A stretch of 64,000 nucleotides of DNA from Stenopsyche tienmushanensis (taxonomy: Eukaryota; Arthropoda; Insecta; Trichoptera; Stenopsychidae). Location of the stretch: contig WACJ01000350.1 in the NCBI GenBank assembly GCA_008973525.1, positions 124,001 to 188,000 on the forward strand. Reading direction: 5' to 3'. Every line of letters starts with the position of its first letter. Position 1 is the first letter of the stretch. Positions 45,071 to 56,186 of this stretch are shown here, piece after piece. The notes under the pieces are model-generated. The model saw only the letters and a list, made by a program, of their open reading frames with translations, was not told where the DNA came from and did no database searches. Position numbers and translations under genes: made by a program.

Positions 45071-45785
45071 ATAAGTTTCTTTCGTTTTCATATTAAGAAA
45101 AAAAAATATTGAACACTATATGATCCATTCTGTTCTATTACCTTTCTCCATCTCTCTGGAAGCCTCAGAATGCCTTCTTGCCAAAATTTCCCATTCCCAG
45201 TTTGTTGATCATTTTTTGAATTAAAACTTTTACCATGTAAATAATTTTTTAACGAAAGAAATAAATAATAATCTGAAGGGACAATATCCGGAGAGTATGG
45301 AGGATGAGGTAAAACATCCCAGTCAAATGACAATAATTTATTTCTGACGAGCAAAAACACATGAGGCTTGGCGTTATCGTGATGAAAAACAACGCCTCGT
45401 CTGTTCGCCAATTCTGGCCGTTTTCTGGTAATTGCATCCTTCAGATTGTCTAGTTGGAAATAATATTTTGTTGAATTGATCGTTTTACCTTGCTGAAGTA
45501 GCTCATAATAAACTACCTCCTTCCAGTTCCACCGAATGCATAGCAAAACTTTTTTTTTGGATATAGGCCAGGTTTAGCTACAGTTAAAGCTTCTGTACCC
45601 TTGGTCCAAAATCGTTTACATTGGATATTCTCATAGAGTATCCAACTTTCATATCAAGTGACAAGTCTCTTCAAAAAAGGTTGGCTATTATGTCGTCGGA
45701 GAAGAAGATCGCATGTTGAAATATGCTGAAGTTTATTTGAGTCAGTATATCGCATTTGCGAAAGAAACTTATGGGACAACCTAAT
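45071..45785 (-). mobile_element. mariner element M2 (internally deleted)
   Basis: The right end, read inward, is TTAGGTTGTCCCATAAGTTT followed by CTTTCGCAAATGCG (from 45785 back), bounded by TA. The left end (about 45071 on) keeps TAAGTTTCTTTCGTTTTCAT but has lost the outermost GGGTGTCCCA bases. It is the same family as M3 (51562-52310). It is about 715 bp against roughly 1.3 kb for a full mariner; the N-terminal half of the gene is deleted next to the terminus. Confidence 0.85.
45088..45690 (-). pseudogene. mariner transposase C-terminal half (M2)
   Basis: The longest intact piece (152 codons, 45088-45546) reads RWNWKEVVYYELLQQGKTIN, KRPELANRRGVVFHHDNAKP, HPPYSPDIVPSDYYLFLSL and LPERWRKVIEQNGSY. 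It carries the second and third residues of the DD34D triad (HHDNAKPH, SPDIVPSD). Upstream in another frame, QPFLKRLVT is followed by a stop and YES where GDE is expected, so the first catalytic aspartate and its neighbours are gone. ILYENIQ follows. The N-terminal paired helix-turn-helix domain is deleted. Transposition activity is excluded. Compared with M3 this copy keeps the third-aspartate region that M3 lost, while M3 keeps the first. Confidence 0.9.
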
Positions 45786-46371
45786 ACAAATAGTTCTTTG
45801 ATGGAAGTTTTCGCTATTTATTAGTTAATAATATTTGATTTTGGTACAGTCAATGTGTTGGTGTAGTGTACTACTTCAAACTATACCGATAAATTTGAGA
45901 AATTGATCTTTTAAAGCAGATTTATCCTGATTTCCTAAAAGAAAAGATCGCGTGGTTGAAGTGAAACTTCATAGTTCATAGGAAAACTTATTTTTACGAT
46001 TTATTTTTTTTAAACGGAAATTGTTGGTTTAAGAATGAATTTGTGTAATTTATAATAAAATAGGCAAGTCACTGGTCTACTGTTTTAACTAAGATGTTTA
46101 TGTTGTATGCGATCGAGATAGAGAGAATAGAAACGATTCTCTCACTTTTTCCTGACAACTGTCAGCTGGAGTTTGGATTTTTGATGGTGTTTAAGCTAAT
46201 ATTAATTCACTGGAATCAATTCAAAAATAAATACTAAGACGATTGAACAAGTGACAAATTTGGCAAAAAGCGCAAATATTTCATTTAGCACTTTCATGCA
46301 ACTAATTCAATCGTAGTTTATTCGTATGGCACATAAAAATAATTAATTAACATAATCAGATAAATATTTTA
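45786..46371. other. AT-rich sequence, nothing recognised
   Basis: Between mariner M2 and element A; no coding segment or matched repeat. Confidence 0.4.
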
Positions 46372-46734
46372 TTAAACCTTTGAGTTAATTTAAAATATTT
46401 ATAGTCTTAGATGCTATATTTGCTTGTCCACTACTTGTAATCAATACAAATTCACTTATCTATCAAGACCGCAGCAGCGCGTATGAAGCTTATATTTAAC
46501 ACTGTCGTCGCCTAATGTAAATCATTGTTGTTTCTCATGGGGCATGGGGCAGAATGCAAGTTTCGAGATCGATCTTGAAAGATATTTAGACAGTTGTCAT
46601 CTGAAAGATATTATAGAAAGACGTTCGTAAAGCTAACATTTGAAAATCGTAGCAATGAGACGCTGAATTCGCTTTTAGGAGAATCGGACTTCAGAGACTC
46701 GTATATCTAGTGAACGCAGCGAAGAACGAGTTAA
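46372..46734 (+). mobile_element. piggyBac-like element A, copy 2
   Basis: It is flanked by TTAA at 46372-46375 and 46731-46734. It starts TTAAACCTTTGAGTTAATTT and ends GAACGCAGCGAAGAACGAG-TTAA. It matches the reverse complement of 10997-11546 throughout, about 180 bases shorter, with the missing part mainly in the middle. No open frame. It lies directly left of repeat B, as at 11 kb but in the opposite orientation. Confidence 0.7.
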
Positions 46735-46749
46735 ATAAAACTTTCCATC

Positions 46750-46845
46750 TCTGTTTCTCTCTGAGCTCAAGGTATAAGAGTGCTTTTTCTGAATCACTGG
46801 AATTCGCTCGCAAATACGCGATCATCCTATTATACAGGTTAAAAA
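46750..46845 (+). repeat. Dispersed repeat B, copy 2
   Basis: GAGCTCAAGGTATAAGAGTG, then CTTTTTCTGAATCACTGGAA, TTCGCTCGCAAATACGCGAT and CATCCTATTATACAGGTT, matches 11590-11685 with few differences. Confidence 0.7.
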
Positions 46846-48759
46846 GAGAGGTACAATATCCAATAATATTTTTTGTATAATATCACCGCAATTATCAACA
46901 TGGTTGTGCATAAAAAATAAAGAACTACGGAATAGATAGGGCGTTATTATAAATTATCTTAAGGTCAATTCTAAAAAAACATGCTTAAATGAAATTGATA
47001 CGACCGGTACAATCTTTTGGCGATGTTTATCATTTTTATTCGTAATAAAGTGTCATTTTTGTCTTAAAATAAAAATAAATGTCTCCCGGCTGATACATGC
47101 TATATAAAGTGAGGCATTAAATGTTTGCGAGCTTTACTCGAGTCTGTAAGCTTTACCTTGAACTCCAAAGAAAAGCTTCCTCGGCAGATATTCTTTTCAG
47201 CTCGCCCCGCCCGAAAGAATTTTGTAAAGCCGCGATTTTTTCATCAAAAAAATTAAAAATTCTTATCGATACAGGCGGGGTGGAACAGGGTGGTATATTA
47301 AATTTCAAAATTCCCATTTTGAACACGGAGTCCATGTGTAAATTTCGCCTTGAAATATTTTATGCTGACCCCTACCGAGCTCAATATCCCCCGGCACTAA
47401 TAAAGCTACTGAATTTTGCCGCGTTCATATCGACTTGATTTATATTACAAGCCGTAAGAAAATAGCGAGGGTGTGTGCGAAATCGCAAGAAAATGCTCGG
47501 ATATTGTTGTCGAACCTGATTTACAAAAATACGTCGTTAAATCGCTCGCCTTATTTCTCTCGGGCGATATTGCAGATTTTATTTAACAGCCTAAGCGGAG
47601 AACGACTCGAATAATATCCGAGCCATATTGACATATTCAAATTTGCGCTCTTCTCCAGTGCCTTTAACCATCGCCATTGCCGCTCCGGCACGGCGCACAC
47701 TCCTGAGTAATTCATCACATCGATAGTTAGTAAATCTTTAAGCAGGACCTTATGTAATCTCAGTTGCAGATCCTTCGTGCGATGAATACAAAGAGTTTCC
47801 TCGAGAAGGATTGGCATGTTTTCCCCGGGTACAGGGCCGGCTGTAGGGGTACATGTTATCCGTTATCGCGCATAAATTATTATTTTATGTAGGCACACGC
47901 CGCCGCGGCATACAAATGGGGATGCGAATGCGAAATATATTATGGAAAAGAAAATACATTACACGGGGAATGTGACTCCAGCAGTGGAATATTTTTGATA
48001 GACGGGCTTCCTACCCCGCGGGGAGTCGAGACGAGGCAATGAATAGTGTAACTTATTACATCCATGCCGCGGTGTCGCTTCCATTACGGCCGCACCACGA
48101 AGACGAGAGATAGAGGGATGAAAAAAGAAAACACTTTTACCGCACCCAGAAAGCGCTCCCCATTTTTTCCATGACATACGGGAGCAACTCGGGTCCAAAA
48201 ATGCCGATGCTCGGATGTATATTGCCTCCGCACTCTGAAAAGAAAAATCGTGATGAAGGTCCTAGAAAACGACACCGCTTGGAGATTGAAAGCTTCTTAG
48301 TGCACTATGACGAAATTGCGCAAATATTTTGCGATACACCGTATATGCTTTCGTCTGAATTTTTATGACAAATCAAAACGGGGGAAACGATTTTTCTACG
48401 CAAGAAGAGGGATGATCCAGAATACAATGAATTTGTATCTATACAATCAGCCCCATCTCGAACCAAATTCATCCATTGGATCTAAAACATTTTCTACTTA
48501 CTAACAAATGGCCTACTTGCATATTTTTTAAAGCTTTCCTCGTTTAAGACGATATTACAAATTTAAACAATTTATTAAACCTAAATAACCAACATTCACC
48601 GCTTTTTTATTTCTTAAAGCTATCTGTTATTGGATTTAGATTAGGGTGATCCTTATTTGGGTCAAAAACATTTTTTATCGAATATTTATATGTAAAATTA
48701 ATGTTTAGATTACAAATAAGAATACCTTTTTAGTACTAAAATCATAAATATTTAGGATA
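46846..48759. other. Unique-looking intronic sequence
   Basis: 47100-48480 is one of the GC-richer blocks of the window. Open frames up to 105 codons occur on both strands (47121-47438 on +; 47551-47817 and 47959-48198 on -), none with a recognised domain or codon pattern convincing enough to call. No repeat was matched. It is a candidate for a regulatory block or an unrecognised exon. Confidence 0.35.
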
Positions 48760-49230
48760 CAAGCGTTGATTTTTTTGAATTAGGATATTTCTTTCTGTAA
48801 GCTTTTACTAAAAAAAGCAAATATTGCCATTGCTCTTCGTCGATTGTCATTAATGTATTATATTTCTTCATTAAGATAACACCACATTAAGCAATATCAT
48901 TCACTGCCCGCATATAATGGACCATTTTCTTTGCAGTCTTAAAATCAGAGTCATCCTTCCAAGTTTCAACATCTTTATTAAAAAACTGTGATGAGATACC
49001 CAGTATCTAGAAAAATCGTAAAGAGTTGCTAGTCACAAATTCTTCTATGCTTTTTTCGGTGATGTGTTCGACATCAATGCTTTTTCTTTTCGGGCAAACT
49101 TCTACATCTTCGATTCTTAGTGCATATACCTTATTTTGCTAATCTTTAACTGAAAGTTCGTCGTCAAAAATACAAGACACCAACTCTTTCTACAAGTACC
49201 ACAAATGGCCCAGTATTTTTTTCGTGGCAA
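48760..49230 (-). pseudogene. Transposon-type protein remnant ('VNDxAERGV' family)
   Basis: One minus-strand frame stays readable for over 400 bases with about three stops. It gives ELVSCIFDDELSVKD, then KVYALRIEDVEVCPKRKSID, VEHITEKSIEEFVTSNSLRF, GISSQFFNKDVETWKDDSDF, KTAKKMVHYMRAVNDIA, a stop and CGVILMKKYN, then DEEQWQYLLFLVKAYRKKYP. I recall a conserved motif 'VNDxAERGVxLI--YN--LT--EEQ-Q-LL--V--HRK-YP' in multicopy, uncharacterised proteins of insects and cnidarians. The stop falls where the E of AERGV is expected. Acting domain and function are not known to me. It is treated as a decayed mobile-element or multicopy gene fragment. No terminal repeats were found. Confidence 0.55.
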
Positions 49231-50205
49231 CATTGACCATTGGTTAGTTTATATTTAAGAATACCAGGTTTTTAATAATTGTAAGTCGTTTCTTGGTGCT
49301 GAATATCCGACAGTATGTATTTAATGTGTATGTTTATATTTGTAAATAAGTTTAGTTTTGAAGCAACAGAGACATAAGCAAATAAATCAAATGAGAAATT
49401 ATTTAGCAATTTTTACCAAATCTAGCTCACAATCATCATCATTCTCTGTTCGTATTTTAAGTTTTCATCCAGACCTGAATGATGAAATTCATCAACAGGT
49501 GGTGTCAAGTGAATCGCTTATATCAACACTCAAACAGTTCAGTTGCAGATCTTCGAAATTATATTAAGAATTTTAGGCTTAAAAAATTAAGCATTAGATC
49601 TGTATCCTCGATTGGAAATACATCATAAAATAAAAATTAAATTAATTTCATAAGGATATAAAAACGTGGTTTATTTGCTCCTCTAGGGCCTTATTTAAAT
49701 AACATTATTATCTTATATGTCAAAGTTCGAATACTGTGATGCGACATAACTACCCCTTGCTAATACAATTTGACTAATACTTTTTACGGCCTAACCACAT
49801 TTGACTACTCCTAACTATTATACTTATACGATTTTATGTATTTTAACTATTGGCCACTTGACTAGTACCTTTTTACAGAGTAGATACTTAAATACTCTTC
49901 TAACAGCAAGCTGATACCCAGTTTATCTACTATTCATTGCTTTTTATACGAATCGTGACTTGCATGTCGCTCGTTGTCTCTTGCATGGTCTTCCCTACTT
50001 AGCAGTATGGAACTCGAGGAACCTCACCGGTTCGGATCCGAGAGGCTCTAGGAACGCAGGAACAAGAAGAACACCAAGGGGACGGCCTCGAGGAGATGCA
50101 TATGATGATCTTTACTTTGCAACGAAAACAACATTGTCTTCCGTTGACTTCTATATCGTTTTGTAGTCGCCGAACTGAGAGAGGCAACCTGAAAAAATGG
50201 CGAAA
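49231..50205. other. Unassigned; second half may belong to LINE tail
   Basis: 49231-49960 is AT-rich with nothing recognised. 49960-50205 is GC-richer and may be an upstream part of the LINE tail that follows, but it has no match elsewhere in the window. Confidence 0.35.
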
Positions 50206-50420
50206 CCACTCAGTCTCGAATTCGCTCGGGTAAGTTGTACGGTGACGGGGAGACACCCTCAGTTGGTGTAGGAGCGAATCCGAGATGCACTTAAGCGTCA
50301 CGTATGTCTTCACCCTACCCCGGCAACGCCCTAGCGAGGAAAGGGGGGACTGGACTCCTTGTACTCCAGAAAGCCCTTTCCAGTAGAGTCAAAAAGGTCG
50401 TCAAGAGTAGTTTTCCACCA
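50206..50420 (+). repeat. LINE 3' tail fragment
   Basis: It shares ACCCTCAGTTGGTGTAGGAG, CGAATCCGAGATGCACTT, CGAGGAAAGGGGGGACTGGA and TTGTACTCCAGAAAGCCC with 10760-10955 in the same orientation. It is non-coding; the minus-strand open frame across it (49999-50313) is not considered real. Confidence 0.7.
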
Positions 50421-51561
50421 TCTCCCTATGAAAACTACTCAGTCTTTACAAACCCCCCACACTCCTTATCGAGACGTTCGCGAAAGTGTCCGTCAATACG
50501 TTCACTCAGGATACCCGTTGGGTGAGCGTTCAAAATAAAAGTCGGTGGTAATGCTACCTTCAATATCGAGCGAATGAGGAGGTGAATGTATGATACAGAC
50601 GAAATGGATGTAACCCCTTCCTATGAATGGATATTGAAGAGGCCCATAGTTCTGTAGTGGACTGTCAGTGGCTGCACTATGATGATGATGATTATCTTAT
50701 ATGAAAATTTCAAAACAGCATTTTTTTTCAAAGCGCCAGTGGATATATTATCAAGCGATGATAAAAGAAATCTGGGGAAAATATAGCGTCTCAAAAACGA
50801 ATTCAAATTGGGTTCCTTATAAAACTATTAGGGAGTCGCTTTCCTTTTGGGATGAGTAGTCTTTTGATCATTAGCGTGGTATGGACGTTTTGATAATTTA
50901 ATAAGCCAATTTATATTATTAAAGAGAAACTAATGATTGGACGTCATAAATGTTGCGTTGAATAATATAAAATTAACCCTCTAGCCCACGCAAGACGACA
51001 ATATCACACGACAAAATGATAATAGGGTTGACATTTTAATCGTATTTTTTATTTCATGTGGAATTAAATTAAATTAATTGGATCTTCAAAATTTCAATTA
51101 TATTCCATTGGAATTGAATTATTAAAATGTTTAATATTGCGTGGGTGTTTTCTTGTAATTAGAAAGTCCTTTCAGCTCTGCTATAATTAAGAAATGTTTA
51201 ATTCCAATTATAAAGAGCAAGTATTTGTTAAGTATGGCTTTAATCAGGGGATGTCAATAATTCTTCAAAATTTTGTATTTGTTGGAATTGTCCAATGGAA
51301 CATTTTAATAAAGGCTTTTTATCCAGTTAATATTTATCAAATTTGCTTTTCATGTTGTTTGTAGTTTTAATTTTTGATTGAACACATTTTTTTTATATAT
51401 TAATTGTATTTATATTTTATTTTCAGGTAAGAGCTTCAACTTATTGAGTGTTTGTGCTGAAAAGAATATAAAATTGCAGGTAAATAAATATGGTGACAAA
51501 AAATCAGGAATATCGAAGAGTAAATAATTTTTTCATATGATTATTAAATTAAGTCTTATAT
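50421..51561. other. Intronic sequence; weak MITE candidate
   Basis: TTAACCCTCTAGCCCACGCA at 50974 resembles a TTAA-CCC terminus, and ATATTGCGTGGGTGTTTTC at 51135-51153 is a weak inverse match. The pair is short and imperfect, so it is only noted. The remainder is AT-rich. Confidence 0.3.
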
Positions 51562-52310
51562 TAGGTTGTCCCATAAGTTTCTTTCGCAAATAAACACAAA
51601 TTCAATCATAGCCATGGTTGAAGAATTCCACGAACATGCATCCATAATCATCTGACAAAATTGGGCTACATTAATCGTTCAGATGTGTGGCTTCCTCATG
51701 AACTGACTGACTCAAATAAACTTCAGCATATTTCAACATGCGATCTTCTTCTCCGACGACATAATAGCCAACCTTTTTTAAAGAGAATTGTCACTGGAGA
51801 TGAAATTTGGATACTCTATGAGAATATCCAACGTAAACGGTCTCGGATCAAGGGTACAGAAGCTTTAACTGTAGCTAAACCTGGCCTACATCCAAAAAAA
51901 GTTTTGCTATGCATTTGGTGGAACTGGAAGGGGGTAGTTTTTTATGAGCTACTTCAGCAAGGTGAAACGATCAATTCAACAAAATATTGTTTGTTTGAAA
52001 AGACGAGGCGTTGTTTTTCATCAAGATAACGCTAGGCCTCATGTGTCTTATTATATATTTCTTTCATTGAATAATTCTTTACGTGGTAAAAATTTAATTC
52101 AAAAAATGATATAAAAATGTACCTTGATCAATATTTTGCCAATACACCTGGGAAATTTTGGCAAGAAGGCATTATGAGACTTCCAGAGAGATGGAGAAAG
52201 ATAATAGAACAGAATGGATAATATATTATTTAATACATTTTGATGTAATACAAATTATTGTTTATTTTTTTCTTAATATGAAAACGAAAGAAACTTATGG
52301 GACACCCTAA
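51562..52310 (+). mobile_element. mariner element M3 (internally deleted, intact ends)
   Basis: The left end is TTAGGTTGTCCCATAAGTTT, then CTTTCG, preceded by TA. The right end is CGAAAGAAACTTATGGGACA, then CCCTAA, followed by TA (52311-52312). At about 749 bp it is a deletion derivative of a ~1.3 kb mariner. It is the same family as M2. Immediately to its right begins a T1 MITE (TTAA at 52315), so two insertions abut. Confidence 0.9.
51655..52220 (+). pseudogene. mariner transposase remnant (M3)
   Basis: The first open piece (51661-52029) reads VWLPHELTDSNKLQHISTCD, LLLRRHNSQPFLKRIVTGDE, IWILYENIQRKRS, VAKPGLHPKKVLLCIWWNWK and ELLQQGETINSTKY. This includes the first catalytic aspartate (TGDE) and the WVPHEL motif. 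Then a deletion and frameshift occur. A second frame reads VFHQDNARPHVS (second aspartate) and passes directly into YYIFLSLNN, so the stretch holding the third aspartate (SPD-APSD) is deleted. The C-terminus (GKFWQEGIMRLPERWRKIIE, QNG) ends near 52220. The N-terminal DNA-binding domain is also deleted. It cannot be active. Confidence 0.9.
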
Positions 52311-52314
52311 TATT

Positions 52315-52700
52315 TTAAGGAACGTTTCTGCCTCATGAGCTAAAAAATGTTTTTTCATGCATCAGAAAGAACCGATGTTACGCCCACCACACCACACGCC
52401 CTAAATAAGCATTCTTTATGAAATTTGACCAACACGTGTACAATAAACGTTTTAATCGTTTGACTTATAATTATCTAAAAATATTCAAATATTTTTATTT
52501 ATTGACCAAAAAATGTTTATCTTTGATGGCTCACTATTTTTTTATTTTCGAATATTTATTCGTAATTATAGGTAAAACTACATATATACAATATTATACA
52601 AAGTAAAAATATATTTTTTTTTTTTGCTGCAAATCATCTGTCCTGAACTTAGGACTTCCGTGGTGAAGAATCATCGTCAATCACTTAAGCACCTTCGCTA
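52315..52700. mobile_element. TTAA MITE T1, copy 3 (one end)
   Basis: It begins TTAA then GGAACGTTTCTGCCTC at 52315. It follows copy 2 in the same orientation (TCATGCATCAGAAAGAACC, ACACGCCCTAAATAAGC, TGCTGCAAATCATCTGTCCT, GAACTTAGGACTTCCGTGGT). It fades at about 52700, so the second terminus is absent. Its centre is deleted relative to copy 2. Confidence 0.7.
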
Positions 52701-54231
52701 CTGTTTAAAAACTCCATTTTAAAATTTTGGATCCAATTTGTCTGAAAAATGTGTATAACTACACTAGAAAACTCATATACTATTCAGTAAATAAATGCAT
52801 TGTTAATAAAGTTTAACGCCTATTAAAATACTCATGTTGGATTTCATTTTGAATTTGTTCTTAATAAAACAAACTTAATACATATTTAGATTGCTGTAAA
52901 TACTTCTTTTAATCTTTGCATAAAAACAAAATCTTTGTAATTCAAAAATTTTCTCAATGAAATGAAAAGTATATTTGCAAATAAACAGTCTAACAGTCTA
53001 GACTGAGAACGCGTTAGAAAGCTACAAATTTATATGCCGAAAAAGGATAAACGCATTATATTACATCGAGTTTGTTGAAATTAATTTTGAAAGCCACCCA
53101 CCAATGTTTCCACGAATTAGCTTTTAATTAACTGAGTATACATGTGACTGCTCAATTTTTACGACTCAGACAAATTGAATTTTTATCTGATGCTTGATAT
53201 CAGATATGTCACCCTTTTTTGTGTTATTTATGAGGAGACCGAAAGAGAACAATGTAGTGTTTATCTGAGATGAAATTCTTTTTGTAAATAGTTTAGAAGA
53301 CATCTTAAGAGGGTATTAAAATCTTATTATAAATAGCTCTGTATTGTACTGAGAGCTCCTAAATGTTTTGTACTAGATAATAGCCCGATTTTATCACATT
53401 AAAAAGCTTTATATTTTACAAAGCTCCTCCTTAAGATAGATTAACTTACAAAATATGTCTGCAGTAAATCTGCTTGTGGAGTCCTTTAATTAATATTTTC
53501 AAGGAGCAAAAACATTGCTCATTCATAATTGATTTGAAAAAAATCTCAAATACATGATATTATAATATCATATTAATATTTTTATTTAAATTATTTATCA
53601 GCGTTTATAATCAATTATCATGATAGGGAATTGTAGAAGAAAGTTTCATCTATTTATCCAAATTAGTCTAATGATTGATAATAAGTACATCAAGCCAATA
53701 TCAGAATAAATTACCTTGTGCAATTTATAGAGTTCATTATTGAACACATATTTCCAATTTGATTCGTTCGTAGACTGTTGCATAATTTACGTCCTGCCAT
53801 TTGGAGCCCATCCAAATGACTCGTGGTAGATTCCAGGTACCACCAATAGTCATTCTGATGTATTGTATATTGAATTCGCTATACAGCTGTCAATATCCAT
53901 TAAAATGCTTTACATTATAAGTAAAATCATATTTGTTACTTTTAAATTGTATAATATTTTTTTTTACATTTATTGGTCGTAAAAAAATGTCATTTTATAT
54001 CGTTAATTGTTGATATTTTGGAAATGTATGCTATTGGAGTTCAATAACATTGGCTATTAAATAAAGAGACTGATAACTTAAAAATAAATCATATACTCAA
54101 CTCTTTTTGTATTTTATTTTTATCTTTCTTTGATAAAATTGGTGCTATATTTTTAATCCAGTTTTATTTTCTACATCAGGAACTGATTTAAACTGGTTGT
54201 TAAGTAGACTTATCTTCAATAAAAATTTATT
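52701..54231. other. AT-rich sequence, nothing recognised
   Basis: No open frame of interest or matched repeat. A GC-richer spot near 53795-53860 contains no recognised motif. Confidence 0.4.
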
Positions 54232-54630
54232 ACTAGTAAACGTAATCCCGAAAAATTCGAGATTGAATTTTTTATCTAATAAAAATCGTACACTTCACCA
54301 GCACGACGAAGGCTACTAAATCGAGATATTCCCGCCAAAATCTGGACGCTTGGAAGCATTGGTGTAACTACTGATTGACGAGCTTAGGCGATGCCTAGAG
54401 ACAGTAACTGTCTAACCTATGTATGCATATATGTTTTTAAAATTCTTATATTAATCTTTCCCTACCGGTGATGTATTTACTACACCTCGACTCTAATAAT
54501 GGGAATATCGTTTTGAAATATAATAGATACGGGGTTCAAAATTTTTGTGTTCCTCCTTAATATGATTACAAATCACATCAAAGTATTATAGTATGTAAGT
54601 ATTCATCTGCAGCTACGGAAATAAATAATT
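54232..54630 (+). repeat. Dispersed repeat D, copy 2
   Basis: It matches 16194-16600 on the same strand (see that entry). Here it leads directly into a hAT C-terminal coding fragment, hinting that D is non-coding sequence of that hAT family. Confidence 0.75.
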
Positions 54631-54857
54631 TATCGAGAAATCTGGAATTTCGCAAGTTTTAGTCCGTGTCTCGGCAGAAAGGAATTTTATTAAATACATT
54701 GATGGTATTATATGAAAATGGGGGCTCACGCGGTCATCTAGTATTTAAATATCTGATGACGATACCTCCAACGAGTGTGGAGGCTGAGCATGCATTTTCA
54801 GCAGCAAGTTGTAGTTGCCTTACAATATGTTGTTGTATACATATTTTATTTGACTAG
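54625..54857 (+). pseudogene. hAT transposase C-terminal (dimerisation) fragment
   Basis: Reading frame 54666-54857 gives GHLVFKYLMTIPPTSVEAEH then AFSAAS. This is the hAT C-terminal dimerisation motif ('L-YL-IP-TSVEAERAFS-AG'). The upstream codons (LSRNLEFRKF, stop) extend it slightly. After AFSAAS the frame runs into unrelated cysteine-rich residues and stops, where a full protein would continue with a 'C-K-RS-L' block. Catalytic regions are missing. Its subfamily differs from the ZBED5-like element at 56187-57431. It follows repeat D directly. Confidence 0.75.
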
Positions 54858-56186
54858 GCTTAATATATATCAGTCTTACCACTAACCTAACCACAATCTG
54901 GTTATATTTTAAGTGTAAAATATCGTTTTTTTTAAATGCTTTCGTTTGCATGTAAGACTGGTGTGTTTAATTTTTCCCCATTTTAATTGAAAAAATAATA
55001 GATATTATTCCACGGCTTTGTATAAGTCATATGTATAAATAGACTACTATCACTCATGCTGGAAAAATAATTTTCCCGAAATCGCAATAAAGATAAAAAA
55101 AATGTTTTTATATAATTGAAGGGCATTTGCGTGCACGTTTATTACTTCGGGTCTAAAAAGATATATGTCGGTAGTTATGAAAGTGCGTGTCCAAATGAAA
55201 CTGGGCATCTTGACAGATCGATGGGTGAACTAGGACGTTAGTAAGCCCACGTTGTAGGTGGGCAAAATCGAGGTAGGTGGATTCTGGTGGCAAATAAGGG
55301 TGGAAAAAGGGGTCAGGTCGGAACGGGTCGATCAACTTCCGCCCCATCAATACTATTGCTTCCATTCCATCCGGATGTATTATCCCTTTCTCATATCATG
55401 TTTTTATAGTTTCGCGGTTCGTTGAATGCACTTTGAGAGATTAAGTCCCACGTACTCGGATGAAAATGTATGAATCACTACCTATTTGCTTTACCCTTTC
55501 ATATGTTAAGCAAAGCCTTCCTTTGCGGCCACTCTTGTTACGTAAGCGCGTCGAACATTTTTCCATCTTAATTTCAATTAACATTCAGTTGCGATTTACA
55601 TATTCAGAAATAACAATCGTATGGCTATGAATATTTGTTCGATCCGGCCTGCCCTTAATTTCCTGCTGCTTTGCAATTCTGAAACAAAGTCAATAGCATC
55701 TTATTTGTGCTGGCAGTCATAAATCAAACGGATTCTCCGGCGGTTAAAAAGTAGCCATAATACAAAATTCGTCGTATTTATCTTCGGTCAGAATAAATGG
55801 CATCTTTCGCGATGATGGATTTCGTTTTAAATAGGGGCGAACGCAAATTTTGGGCCAGAGAATAAGCAACCCCTTTTTTTGTGCACAGAATGAATATGCT
55901 GAAGGCGATATTATTTTTTCGCATCATTTAAACTATGCTCTATTAGGGGCTTGCAAATTTATGTTACTTCGAGAATTTCACGAAAGATGAACAAAAGATA
56001 TTTATTTTTGTTCTTTCATGAATATTAATGAGATTTGATTTTTTTTCCATAGGAGATTTGGTAATTTTGTCGTGCATATATGAAATTGTTGCAACCATAA
56101 ATTTGACCAACTTTTGATTCAATTTTTTTACGACTTTCTTGAATAATTTCTTTGTCATTATATGAAAAAGTCTTTAAGATCCAGAG
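54858..56186. other. Intronic sequence, partly unique-looking
   Basis: 55120-55890 is GC-richer and unmatched elsewhere. A minus-strand open frame at 55153-55365 has no recognised domain. Confidence 0.35.

Noticed and set aside
47551..47817. 88-codon open frame on the - strand
   Set aside because: No homology recalled, and other frames are open on the opposite strand nearby.
50974..51162. Possible TTAA-CCC MITE
   Set aside because: The right end matches only over a short GCGTGGGTG stretch, and no second copy was seen.
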